DNA of 17,061 nt from positions 1 through 17,061 of the forward strand of contig WIDE01000090.1 in NCBI GenBank assembly GCA_015039315.1. Direction: 5' to 3'. Under the pieces are notes generated by a model. The model did no database searches. It saw nothing but the letters and a program-made list of their open reading frames with translations, and had not been told where the DNA came from. Below, one piece after another: positions 1-10,900 of this stretch. Source of the DNA: Clavulina sp. PMI_390 (Eukaryota; Basidiomycota; Agaricomycetes; Cantharellales; Hydnaceae). Each line of letters starts with the position of its first letter. Position 1 is the stretch's first letter. The position numbers and the translations under genes are program-made.

Positions 1-1027
1 TGAGGGTGCTTCGAGTGCACGCTCCACCAGTTGTTGATAACAACGTTGAATATCGACAGGAGGATGACGAGGAATGCGCTTGCCCACTTGGCCTTGAAGC
101 CAACCGCAATCATGCCACACAGACCCAGGCCAATGATCGAAACCAAGACTCGTGCAATGGACCAAGTACCTTGGATCACAAAGCCGATGAAAAGGAAGAT
201 GAGAAGAACACGGCCAGTGAGCTGGAAGCTGTGTGATGTGTCAAATGATTAATATGAGCTGGCGCATGTAGTGATGCGAAGGCGGGAAACTTACTATTGT
301 CGGCGGTCTTGATCATTGAGGGTAGGGATGCCAGCGAACTTGGCCTTGCGTTTTGACATGGATTCGCTGAATACCATGATGAGCCCACCAATGACGGAGA
401 GGTTGCGAAGGAAGAAGTTGAGATCGAAAATGAGACCGTAACCGAAGCCCTGGAGGACGACGACGCCAAGCAGACCTCCGACGGCATACTCAGTGTAGCG
501 TTGGGCAACGACCGCGCCGGATGCACCAAGCATTGTCTGATGAACGGGAAAAAAAAGTTTGGGAAAGGTCGATTGAATTGATTGATGGCCCAGGATTCGC
601 ATCAAAGATCTGGATACCAACGTACCAGAACATTGATGAGCAAGAACAGATGGCTGATTCCCCAGGGGAACGACCGGTGCCTAGTAGGTAGGATACACTC
701 AGTTTCGACATACGAGGAGGACGGAAGAAGCACGACACACCTTTGCAGATACCAAAGCTGGTCAGACCATTGTGTCAGAATGCGCAACGCGTCTTCGAGG
801 AAGGTGACAACAATGAGGAAGCGCCCAATGGCTGGGAGGTGGGGTCGGAGAGGCTGGGAGTACATGTCTACCATATCCTCAGCCTTGGCAGCGAACTGCT
901 TGATTTTCGAAATGGGGTCGTCTTGGAATGACTGGGAAGACGAATCAACATAGGGACGAGCGCGCGGCGCATCGTATGCAGGGGTGTAGCTCTGGGGTAC
1001 ACGGTTGATGTTGATTCTGGAGGACAT
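1..1027 (-). CDS. ERV29: SURF4/Erv29-family ER cargo receptor, 3' end truncated by window edge
   Basis: Multi-pass membrane protein of the SURF4/Erv29 family, which loads soluble secretory cargo into COPII vesicles at the ER. Exons on the minus strand: 1027-741, 680-626, 536-295 and 228 to the left edge; introns of 60, 89 and 66 nt are all GT-AG and the phases agree (270 codons visible). The start, MSSRININR at 1027, is the first ATG of the frame. Family marks are a polar N-terminus of about 45 residues, then HLPAIGRFLIVVTFLEDALR, a QWSDQLWYLQ segment, several hydrophobic helices (for example YFQLTGRVLLIFLFIGFV across the third intron) and NVVINNWW near the edge. Family members run to about 270-330 residues, so only the last tens of residues, including any dilysine retrieval tail, are missing. 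It is divergent from TAO3. Family assignment comes from recalled conservation and is strong; the cargo is unknown. Confidence 0.93.
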
Positions 1028-1199
1028 GGTGGGCGGATGAGAAAGGAATGGGGCGGTGGTGGGTGGATGTTGACTGCCACGTCTTGTTTGGCTTCGCTTG
1101 GCCTTCCACGGGAACGGAACCTCCGGCCACAACACACGACTACCCTATTCCCCTTGCGTCTCCGCGTGGTCCCTTTATTGCCGCCCACGTGGACCCACT
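1028..1199. promoter_or_regulatory. Short divergent promoter between ERV29 and TAO3
   Basis: Only 172 bases separate the ATG codons of two divergent genes, so both 5' UTRs and core promoters must share this stretch. It has C/T-rich and G-rich tracts but no clear TATA box. A CACGTG box lies next to the TAO3 start, and related CGTGGTCC (from 1164) and CGTGGACC words occur upstream of it. Transcription start sites cannot be placed from sequence. Confidence 0.6.
1186..1191. promoter_or_regulatory. CACGTG (E-box/Cbf1-type) palindrome
   Basis: A perfect CACGTG hexamer ends 8 bases before the TAO3 ATG at 1200, inside the divergent promoter. Basic helix-loop-helix factors such as Cbf1 and some bZIP proteins bind this word. 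A chance match is possible, and its place inside a likely 5' UTR weakens the case. Confidence 0.3.
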
Positions 1200-4100
1200 A
1201 TGAGCGAGGGCTTCCAGATCGAGATTCCTTGTCAGTCTATTATCAAAATTATGCGCAGTTAACTGAATCACTGACAAAATTCTGAAACAGCGCTGGACGA
1301 GGATGATGACTTTGCGACGACCCCGATCCCATTTGGAAGACCTCAGAATTTTCAGTTTGGTCAAAACGCCTTCTCTTCATCTCCTAACATGGGTGGCCCT
1401 TTAGGCGAAGTCAGCGCACAGAACTGGGGATTCAATGGTTCTCCAGCGGATACTTTTCATGCACGCGGGGACTCGTACACTTCTGAACCATCTGGATTTG
1501 GCCACCCAAAACCAAATTCATCCTTCTCTGCGACAAAATCTAGTTCTTCTGGACACACGACGAGCCTCTCAAATGTGACGTCGCACTCAAGTCCACACCC
1601 GCCTACACCTGCTCGCAAATCATCATTTGCCTCTATTAAGAATGCATTCAAAACCGGAAAGCTCACCAGCACACCCGACATCCCGCCCGTACCGTCACTA
1701 GACTCTCATGCTGGTTTGCGGAACCCATTCAACCGAGGAGCCTCATCACGCGCCGTCACTCCTGCCCAGTCCTCAACCTCTGTTCCTCCCGTCCCGAGAC
1801 GAAGACCCTCTGCGCCTGGCGCGTCATTCTCATTCCAAAACACACGCTCGGCCACCCCCGTTGCGCATGCGCGGGGTGTGAGTAACCTGTCCGGCCCAGG
1901 TGTTCCAGGCCGCAAGAACAGCCGCGGCGGTCTGACCCACTCACCTGCAAGCTCAATCAACCACTCGGACGCAGATCACTCAACGTCTCTCCCCTTTGGC
2001 TCCCCACCTTTGCCCCGTGTTCCAAACGCATCAGCAAGCTTCCATCGACCAGCACCATCATTCATCTCTGAAGCTGCACCAGAGGTCGAGCCGAGCACCC
2101 CAGCCGAATATGCATTGAACGTTGTTCTAACCCACTTTGTCACCAATGCTGAAAGAAGTTTAGACAGCCTGTTGCGCTCACGACTTGTGCGTATGGTACA
2201 TCTCGATTCGTACCTGGATGCATGTTGATGGTGTGTGTTTTAGGATGTTGAAGTTTCCCTCCCCGATACGCTAGGCCCTGGGATAGATGCAGAATTCGAC
2301 ACGATTCTGGAATCATTAGGGAGGGTTGCACTCAAACAAGCAAAACTCGTTATTGAAGCTATCACGAGATGGCGTCGCAGTCAGACGAATGACAACAATC
2401 TTCTCGAAGGTGCTATTCGACACCATATGCCGGAGCATGTGGAGAGGACACGTCGGGTCGAGATCAGCGAAAAACTACGACGGCGTCGAGATGTAAAGTC
2501 GCCCGTTCAAAATGTTTGCATAACAGTTGCTCATATCTCTACCTCCTTAGATGACCTCAACATTTGTCTACTGTCGGGCTATGGTTGCGGTGGTTTCTGC
2601 TGCTGGGAAAGACTCTTTAGACGACGGCTTTGCAGTGATGTTACAAGATTTGATGTTCTCCGAATATATGCGTGCAGAAGACGCGTTAGTGGCCATCATC
2701 TTACCTAGATATACTCGCTCTCACACACATCTCTATTAGGTCCCTTGTTCCTTCGCCAAATCAGCGGGCTGTGGCGGAGCTTTTTGCAAGTGTCCTTGGA
2801 CATCTTGCCAAGTGGAGGTATGATGATTTTTCACACATTGACTTTTTTGGCTTGATGGCTCACTCTATATTAGGTTCTTGAGTGTTACAGATCATTTCAT
2901 TGACGAGCTGATTCCCGTGGCCAATGGGCAGGTCACACGAGAGGGCGATCCTCGCTTTGAGCATCTTGTTAACGGTCTGCGAGCCATAGAAATCAACGTA
3001 ATGGGCATCCCTTCCACCTTTAGGATCCTATAACTGACCATTCGCACGTTGGTAGGTCTGGCCCCATGAAAGGTTTGAGGAAGCATCAGAATTCATCGAG
3101 TCCCTTGCCAAGGCATTTCAAAATGCCCACGGGCACAAGCTAAAAATAGCGTTCGCCGAGACACTCACGCTCTTGCTTCATCCTGTGAACAAGGATGCAC
3201 AAGAAGAGCTCGACGAGCCTCAATGGGCTCAGGCGATAGAGATCATTCATGCGAAAGCTGTTGGCATGTTGAGTAAACCTCGCTATGCTATGGTCGCGTA
3301 CCAGCTTGCTGTCACCAGTCTCTGTGTGTCGAGTCAGGACTACTTTGCAAAGCACTGGATGGCATTGTGTGACCTTTCGCTTATCAAACTCAAGGTTAGT
3401 ATACAAGTTTGAAAGGCAGGCTGGTTCTCAAGATTTCGGTTCTAGGATCGAAACAGTCGCACTGTTGCGTATGGAGCCATAACCCGCCTCGTTTGGACAT
3501 ACATCTTCCGTGGAAGAGAAAGCAACTCTATGAAGTCGACAAAGCTCGAAAATTTCGTGCGCCAGATCATATTGCAAGGGCGCAGATTCGACGAAAGTCT
3601 GGAGCCGCTGGTCTACATGTGCCACTTTATCATCTCGCGAACCAACCTTCAGTATGGGTCTGATCTAGCTCTCGAGCTGCTCCAACAATCAAACCTCGCC
3701 GGGATCTCGAATCTCAACGAGCTTTCGACTCCAGACAAAGTGGCAGTTGGAGTCCGAGCTATCATGCTGTCTATACCGTGCATGCTGGATGGGTCAAGAC
3801 CTGCGTGGCCCTCAAGCTCGGACTTCTCCATCGGCTTGTCGGCTATCGACTATCCACTTGAAGCTGTTACGCTCTCCCCTGAAACGCTTGCAGCCTCCGA
3901 AGATGCCCAGATTCTCATAGACCAGTTCAGCGCAGCTGTCGCGAAGCTAGGGCGTCTTGCCATGCGCGCGGTGGGAAGCATGTCTGTGCTCGACCCTCGC
4001 TTCCGATTCGACCACACCCTTACTGCGGAAGACCGGGAGCAAATCGTTGTGCGCCACCATCCAGATGGGACTGTCTGCTCATACCCGAAACCACTGGTTC

Positions 4101-7100
4101 CCCAACTAGAGTTGCTACAGGCGTGTTTTGAGGCATGGCCACGATGTCTACATCATTCTCTCTCGGAGCTCGATGCGATTGATGGGGCTATTCGTGCAGT
4201 GGCTCATGCTGAGCCGGCCGTGGCCTCGGCAGCGACGGAATGTCTCCTGCGGTTCTCGGCCGAAGAACGATATGTCCTGCTCGTTTTGAGACTATATAAC
4301 CGGTCTTTGTTCGCACCAGCAAGTCTCTCCGCTGATCCAAACTGGAGAATCGTAACAGAGCACACTCAACGCGTTTCGCTGTGGTTGAGGCTAGTACAAA
4401 ATTGGGCGGATATGAAGGTTGACGAAGAAGCAGCTGCACAGGGTGCGCCTTCTGAGAGCAGCCTGCCAACGATCACGCCTCAGGATGTGATTGACCAGAT
4501 CGAAGGCGGAGGCTTGTTCCTCTTATCCTCGACAGACGTTTCCGTCCGACCATTCGGCTTGCGGGTCCTCCGCCTGCTTCCAAAGCTGAAAGAGCGATAC
4601 TTGCCCGATTCAGCGTCGAACTCTTCCATTATTGACATTCTCACCGGAACATCGCTCGTCTTGCCCATGCCAATCGAAGGGAGTCTGGCTCTCTCCGACC
4701 AAGAGTCGATTCGAATGAACAAATGGAGAGAATCCGACAAGTTCCCTGACTATCTCATTCGGCTGCTGGAAGGGGACAACCATCTTGACCACCTACTCTG
4801 GAGCAATATGCTTCCCTCCCTTGTACGAGAATGTGTGGTCTCGTTCTCTACCGCCATGGATTTGTGTCGCGAGTCCCTCAACGCTGCCGTGATGAGGTAC
4901 CACCCCATGATCACTGCTTTGGCCGGCATGAGTAGCTCGCGAGTAGCAGTCCCGACCGCTCGTGGGGCAATGACACCATCTCGTGCTGGCTCGTTCCCTG
5001 TTTCTCATGAGTTTACCAACGAGCAGCGCAATGATGTCGGGCAGTGGAGAGTGTGGATTATGGCTCTCTGTGCATGTGCGGTTGCTGCAGATGAAAAGCC
5101 TCCAGCAGCAGCCGGAAGACATAATCGAATCCCATCCGATGCCTCGAACTCACGCGAAAAGCTTTCGACGGCCAGAGGGCTATTCCGTCATTTGATTCCT
5201 TTCCTTGCGAGCGAATATAGCTTGTTTCGAGATGCGGTAGTCAGCGCATTGGGATGCACTCATGCTGCCACCTTTGGCATTCTGCTCGAAGATCTCCGCA
5301 GTATCACCTCGCACTTGTATGATGATGGACGCGCGGTAGGTTTATCCAAGATGGGATTCAGGCGCACAAGGGAGCAAGACCGAGTGCATCTTGCTGTGGT
5401 GCGAGTATACGCCCTCACCGCAGAGTTCATCAACAATTCTGCCGTCTTTCATAATACTGCAGCCGTTACTCTCTTGTGGAACTTTGTCCAGAGAACCCAA
5501 AATTTCTTGACTCGCCAAGATGTTCGACTGGACTGGGAGTTGACTCGCCTCCGACAATATTTTTGTCACATCGTCGAGCAGCTCTTCAGCGTACCTGTAC
5601 TACAACTGCAAGCAGTTGTTCCAGAGAGCGCCTACCTCGGGCTGTACCGTTTGTGCGAGGAATGGTGTCCATATGGCCCTTCAGCTGCGCACCAAGAACA
5701 CGAGGCAGCGATCGCAAATTCCATTGGCTCAACGATCCGGAATCAAGCTGAGAAAAAGCAGACCATAGACCGCTTGCGATCCGAGACGGCTTCCTTGGGA
5801 CCTGCAGCCGCGGCTGCCATGGCCTGTCTCTCGGTGAGTATCATATTCCGCTCGCGATAGCAACTGGAGCTAAATAATTGACCTTTCTTTATTTACAGTC
5901 TGGAGCTTTCTTTTCTAGTGCTGACCAAATGAACCGATCTGGTTCAGGGGGACCTAAACCACTGAAAGTTGCTGAGCTGATGGATTGGATCACGGCCCTA
6001 CTGGCGGCTGAGAGCAAAACTCCCAAAAACGTGACTGTATCTGGCCGGTTCGTTGCTCAAATCTTATAATTTATCACCTTACTTATGAGCTCTATCGTCA
6101 TATAGGAAGGCGCTGGACGCAGTACTGCTAAATCAGCGACATGACCTTAACCTCCTGAACGCCATCATCCGACGATCCTTCTATACGACGACATCTCCAA
6201 CAAGTCGTCTGTATTACGAGGAGCTCACAAATATTCTAACGACCTCAACCACGCATCATTTCACTCCACATCAGTCGTTCTGGTTTGGACTGGTTCATTT
6301 GACCTCAAAACATCTCGACATCCGCATCCCGGCGCTGAAGGTTCTGAAGACTTGCCATCTCACCATGTGTTCCCCCGCCACCTTGGCGCAGCTGGATACC
6401 ATGATCCACTGTCTTGCAACTCATGAACACTGCCAGGCAATGCAACAAGTGTCCGCCATGGTTGCTGAGACCAACCCCGGTGCTGCGCTTGGTGTATTAG
6501 CTGAAGCCACTCATCGCCTCCCCCAATACTCTCAAGGATTCGTGCGAGACTCTCTAATGTGTCTTGTTCCTTGGATCCCTCATCTGCAACTACTCTCCAG
6601 CGATGGGTCGCTTTCACTGGACGGCTATGGTGCATTGACCAATATATTCTCCCTCACGGTTCGCTATGAAGAGATGCACCCCGAAGCGATACGGTCTTTG
6701 TGGGCAACCCTGGTGGCAGATGTCCGGCTCAATCATTGTGAAACTGTACTTGACTTCCTCGTCAACGAGGCCGTGACTCGAGCGACTGGCGCATTCGTGT
6801 TTGTTGGACGGAAGATCGTCGCGTATCTTGCCCGTATTGTGGGGCCGGCTGTGTTTGGGCACTTCATTTCTATCTTGAAACCAGAAGCAATGCTCGTACC
6901 AAGTCATCCAAAGTCCCACGCACCACCAGGAGAAGACCCTTACTTTGTTGAAGATCTGGCAGTTTTACTACCCAACGCCAAGTCACGGCCCCATTACTCG
7001 CCCGCAGAACTCGCTGTAGCCTACATAAGTGACGCGGTGCCATACCCTCCCTGGCAATATAGCGAACATCTCGCCACCATGCTTCATGTCATTGTGACGA

Positions 7101-9310
7101 TGGTCGATCATCGAAATTTGCTATTGCGAACTCACATGCGGCAGTACCTTTTCCAACTGCTCCGCAGCTGGTGCATCCATTACTTCCATCGCCCAGAGAT
7201 AGCAGAGAGTGTTGTGGGCGTTTTCAAGATGATTGATGCTATGGAGGAAGATTCGGAATTATTCTGGAGCAACAGCAATACGTTGCCTGCAAACATCGAG
7301 CCAAAACTTGGACGCCTCTGTAACACCATCGTAGAGGTGTTCCAACCTATCGAACCTGGGCTGCGCCAAAGCTGGGCAGAGGTCGCTGTCGTGTGGGGCA
7401 ACCGATGCCCAGTTCGCGATTCTGCCTGCCGCGCCCTCGAAGTTTTCCGCGTGCTCTCCATTCACCCTCAGTCACACATGGCGCACGATATGATCGAAAG
7501 ACTTTCCAATACCGTTTCCGACACGTCAAACTCCGATACACGATTTGCAAAAGAGCTGATGCGTTGTCTGGTCGTTTACTCCAAAACACCATCACTTTCC
7601 AATATGGCGAAAGCGGTCCTCTTTTGGTCGGCCACTGCGTGCCTTCTTACCGCTGTTGAGGCTGAGTTCCTATCGGCCATGGAGTTTATGGATGAGGTCC
7701 TCAATTACGTGGACCTAAATGATGAATCTACGGTCGAGCATCTGCGAGCCCATAAACCGCACGATTGGGAAGGAGTAGAGCTTGCTGTGGAGCGGCTTGC
7801 TTTCTGTGGGCTGAGGTCATCCGAAACCTTCATGCCAGCATTTGCGCTGCTCGCTCGCATTGCTCAGACTGCTGGAGGCGATATTGTTGCTGTAAATGAT
7901 GGTTTACTTCGACATCTTTACACCGCTAGTCTCCCATTCGCTCTCCGATCAATAGAGGATGGCATTGCCGATGAAAAGCTCACAGTGTTATCCTCAAGCA
8001 TTGCTACCCTCGCGCAATCGAAGGGCCGTAATGATATTGCTCACATCATGACGTCCGTCGCCAGGGCACGATTCAAAAGGAAGGAGGATTTCCTCCGACA
8101 GGCGGCCACCGCGCTGCGAGACAACTTCTGGAATAGTCATGCTAACGACCTCATGACCATTCTCCTTGGTTGTGTGCTTAACTCTGAGACTTGGATGCGC
8201 ACAAAAACTCTCCAGATGATGAAGGCGCTGCTTCAGAATGCCAACTCCAAAAACCCAATACAGCTCAATGGCTCAGAATTGCTCTTGCCCCTACTGCGTC
8301 TCCTTTCCACCGACCTGGCTTCGGATGCCATGGAGGTCCTTGATACTCCCATGATCATCGCGGGCGGCCCTAGTGCCTCGCATGTGGTTAGAATGAGCAT
8401 CCATAACCTACTGTCCGCCGAAGCTGCATCCGAAGTAGTTGTTTTCGGGTCTCCCAGCCCATCTGGGTGGAGTATAGCGTCGCCTGACGAGCAGAGTCGC
8501 ATTTGCAGGACAAACGTATCTGCTGTCGTGGCCTCATCTGCTTCCCTTGTCAAACACCCTTCAGGCACGATGTCGACGGTCCTGTTTGTCCACGAGGAAG
8601 AACACCACAACCCATCCAACAGCGAGCCCAGCATCCTTGTTCACCGCTCTCAACCCTCGGCCGACGCCATCTCCCTTGGAGAGCTTGTCAACACACTCCA
8701 CGATCTGAACAACTTCTTTCAATCTGACGTCGCTGTTCAACCTTCTTCCCGGACACTCCCAGGGGATGATCAAGATGATGCTGCTCGTCGAGTCGCAGCC
8801 ATTTTATCACGCTCTCTTGCCCGCACAAATCAGCGAGACGCCTTTGATTCGGGTGAAGAAAATATGAACGGATTGGGTTATTCCAACGGCTGGGAAATAC
8901 CCCCTACACCCTTCGTTGACTTGTTCGAGAACCCTGCTGCGAACCCTATGAGCTCATCCGACGCCTTGCAGCGTAACTTCATGCGTACGGCTGAGGAATC
9001 TGATGGCGAGGATGATGACGATGTTCGTTCAGATATCGCGCATCATCATGGAGGCCATGCATTCTATGCCTCGCGAGCTCATAATGGCGGAGGCAGTGAG
9101 GGTCATGGTGGGAGTCAGGGCGGTTGGGAGAGCGAGGATCCGTCAATGTATAATAGCCCCGAGGAGTACAGGCGCCACATGGTGGATCGCTCCCGCTCTG
9201 ACAGCGAGTGGGCTCCCAACACGCCCGTTCCTCAGAGGAGAGGAAGCATTCGCAAGGTGAAGGAGATGCTGTCGCCCAAGCGTGGCCAGAATAGAGGCGG
9301 CGATCGATGA
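1200..9310 (+). CDS. TAO3: Tao3/Mor2/PAG1 (Furry family) cell-morphogenesis scaffold
   Basis: Very large scaffold of the RAM/MOR pathway. In fungi, Tao3/Mor2 acts with the NDR kinase Cbk1/Orb6 in polarised growth and septation. Exons: 1200-1230, 1291-2186, 2244-2492, 2551-2684, 2740-2817, 2874-2997, 3056-3394, 3446-5833, 5899-6047 and 6106-9310. All nine introns are GT-AG, 51-65 nt, and the frame closes at 2530 residues, within the family's usual range. Residues 1-20 (MSEGFQIEIP, then LDEDDDFATTPIPFGRP) form a conserved N-terminal signature assembled across the first intron. Residues about 40-280 are Ser/Pro-rich and disordered. From about 280 (PAEYALNVVLTHFVTNAERS) to about 2150 lies the long helical-repeat MOR2/PAG1 body. 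The C-terminal tail is polar, with an acidic run (SDGEDDDD) near 2430 and a basic SPKR end. The first ATG fits the family N-terminus. The donor of the third intron has an alternative at 2514. Family assignment is strong; the pathway role is by homology. Confidence 0.93.
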
Positions 9311-9480
9311 GACTAATTTCCCAACATCCTGGTCCATGGACTCTTCACGATTTTTATTTCATGCATGCATATCTCATGTTTCTCATTGATGTCACACTCA
9401 ATGTACGCTATTCACGAATACTTGATACCAGATAATTTCAACGACAACGAATGAAAATCATAATACTATGATATAAGTTT
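9311..9480. other. Convergent 3' intergenic spacer
   Basis: These 170 bases separate the stop codons of TAO3 (plus) and the unrecognised minus-strand gene. The stretch is A/T-rich and contains the palindromic word ATGCATGCAT at 9361-9370. Both 3' UTRs must fit here or overlap. I see no gene and cannot place a polyadenylation site with confidence. Confidence 0.5.
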
Positions 9481-10386
9481 CTACAGTAGCCTAGGTGTTC
9501 GAAGGCGACAGAGTAGCTGGCCGGCTGACTTGGCCATACCTTGCTTCAAAACCCGTAATACAGCCTTTTTTGAGCATCCTAGGGAAAATACTTTCGTCCT
9601 GGACCTTGCCTGCACATCTGTTGTTGCAGGGGAATCAACGCTGGGCTCCACAATCTCATACGAGCAAGAAGCTTCGGACCGCTCGTCTTCTTCGGGGATA
9701 GCACTGTGTAGCAAATATGGCAGCATGCGACGCGGCGGGCCATCCGTCATATAATCTTCGTCGTCTAGATCCCTGGCGGGGAAGATAGGTGTCGCTTGGC
9801 GCTCCTTGTAGCCCTTCACAAGGGAAATGAGCTGCATGTCCCTGCAGCCGCAATCCTTCCGCACCGCTACCATTAGATGACGCGAGACACAGAGTTCCCT
9901 AGCTGGATCGCGCATCGAGGGGGCAAAAAGTGGCAGGTGGTGAAGTAAGAGGACCTCGGGGATCGTATCCTTGCCTCGGCCATGGGCAGCACGAGCTTTC
10001 GCTAGGGAAGGGTATTTGGGACGGGGTCTTGGGCGAGTGAATGGCTGGTCTTCTGAGCCAGGGAGGGGTCCAACGTATGGGGTGAAGGAAGGATAGGAAG
10101 GATATCTCTCCAAGGCACCTTCACGAGTTCTCTCGACCTTCTCCAGCCTCTTGTACAGTTCTTTCACATCCCCTTTCGCTGAATCAGTTCGGGATATAGT
10201 AGATGGTGTTATGGAGGTGCAAATTGAAGAGGCTTTTGAGGACGAAAAGATAGAATCTCCTGCCGTAGAACTACGTGTTGTCGTGGTAGAATTTAGTGAG
10301 TCGGTCATAGATTTTGAAGGTGCCGATATGGATATCTTATCCGATCTCGCATCACGCCGAATGAATTCAGGGCGGTCTTGCTGCAT
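9481..10386 (-). CDS. Hypothetical protein, 301 residues, single exon
   Basis: I do not recognise this protein. One uninterrupted frame runs from ATG at 10386 to a stop at 9481-9483, unusual in a window where every other gene is intron-rich. Residues about 30-66 are rich in Ser and Thr. Residues about 71-95 (KGDVKELYKRLEKVERTREG) could form a short coiled coil. A Pro-rich stretch with RPRPRPKYP follows near 120. The middle has a CGCRDMQLISLVKGYKERQ segment, then an acidic patch (DLDDEDYMTDGPPRR), and the C-terminus is basic. There is no signal peptide or clear membrane helix. Length, composition and position between two convincing genes support a real gene. The start is uncertain, because a 5' intron upstream (for example from the GTGAGC at 10486-10491, minus strand) cannot be excluded. 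It may be a lineage-restricted basidiomycete protein. Function unknown. Confidence 0.68.
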   Translation of the reverse strand: MQQDRPEFIRRDARSDKISISAPSKSMTDSLNSTTTTRSSTAGDSIFSSSKASSICTSITPSTISRTDSAKGDVKELYKRLEKVERTREGALERYPSYPSFTPYVGPLPGSEDQPFTRPRPRPKYPSLAKARAAHGRGKDTIPEVLLLHHLPLFAPSMRDPARELCVSRHLMVAVRKDCGCRDMQLISLVKGYKERQATPIFPARDLDDEDYMTDGPPRRMLPYLLHSAIPEEDERSEASCSYEIVEPSVDSPATTDVQARSRTKVFSLGCSKKAVLRVLKQGMAKSAGQLLCRLRTPRLL

Positions 10387-10900
10387 TGTTGGGTTAGAGA
10401 ACCGGGAACTGACAAAGAAAGTACTATTCTTGATGAATTGACGAACGAGCGCTCGAGGCGAGCACTAACAATAATATTCAACGCTCACCTAATGGCAAAC
10501 AGCTCGTTGGTAGGTAGCAAGGGAAGAATCCTGGAACTGGTTACTATTTGAGAACGAAAGGTCACCGTGTCCAAGGGGGTGATGGGTAGTAACTGGTTCG
10601 GTGGTGAATTCGACCATGGGTTATATGGGGGCGGAGAAGATCGCGGGTGGTCTCAAGAAGCTCTGATGATATGGCCATTCTCTCTGGGTTGCCGCATGGC
10701 CATCTACGAGAGTAGGTCCATGATCCGAAGCTCAGGGCAGATTCATTAGTACTCAATTTAGCAGACCCCGGAATCTCAAGAAGAAATATTGAAAGCTGTC
10801 CCTGGTTTGGCACACAATGGCTTGTGAATCGCCCGCGATATTGTTGATGCATCGTGTTGACGAGTGTGTATAGCTGCTTGCCCCCTGCTTTCGCGCCGTT
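10387..10900. promoter_or_regulatory. Divergent intergenic region between the hypothetical gene and the snurportin gene
   Basis: These 514 bases lie between two divergent start codons and probably hold both promoters and 5' UTRs. I see no convincing gene, although an open minus-strand frame of 96 codons (10562-10852) exists. Small features are a 10-base palindrome CGAGCGCTCG at 10446-10455 and two copies of the self-complementary word ATGGCCAT near 10670 and 10697. No canonical TATA box is close to either ATG. Nothing here can be assigned a function. Confidence 0.5.

Noticed and set aside
582..953. Open plus-strand frame of 123 codons
   Set aside because: It lies opposite ERV29 exons and introns, which have strong family conservation on the minus strand. 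It is a shadow frame.
2514..2550. 37-nt intron as the main TAO3 model
   Set aside because: Shorter than every other intron seen; the upstream GTAAAG donor gives a normal 58-nt intron in the same phase. Kept only as an alternative.
4188..5122. Several minus-strand frames of 60-110 codons inside TAO3
   Set aside because: They oppose a long conserved TAO3 exon, overlap each other and have low-complexity, unfamiliar products.
10562..10852. Minus-strand frame of 96 codons in the divergent spacer
   Set aside because: No recognisable domain and no clear splice link to the gene at 10386. It would need to share the snurportin promoter. Kept as non-coding, with low certainty.
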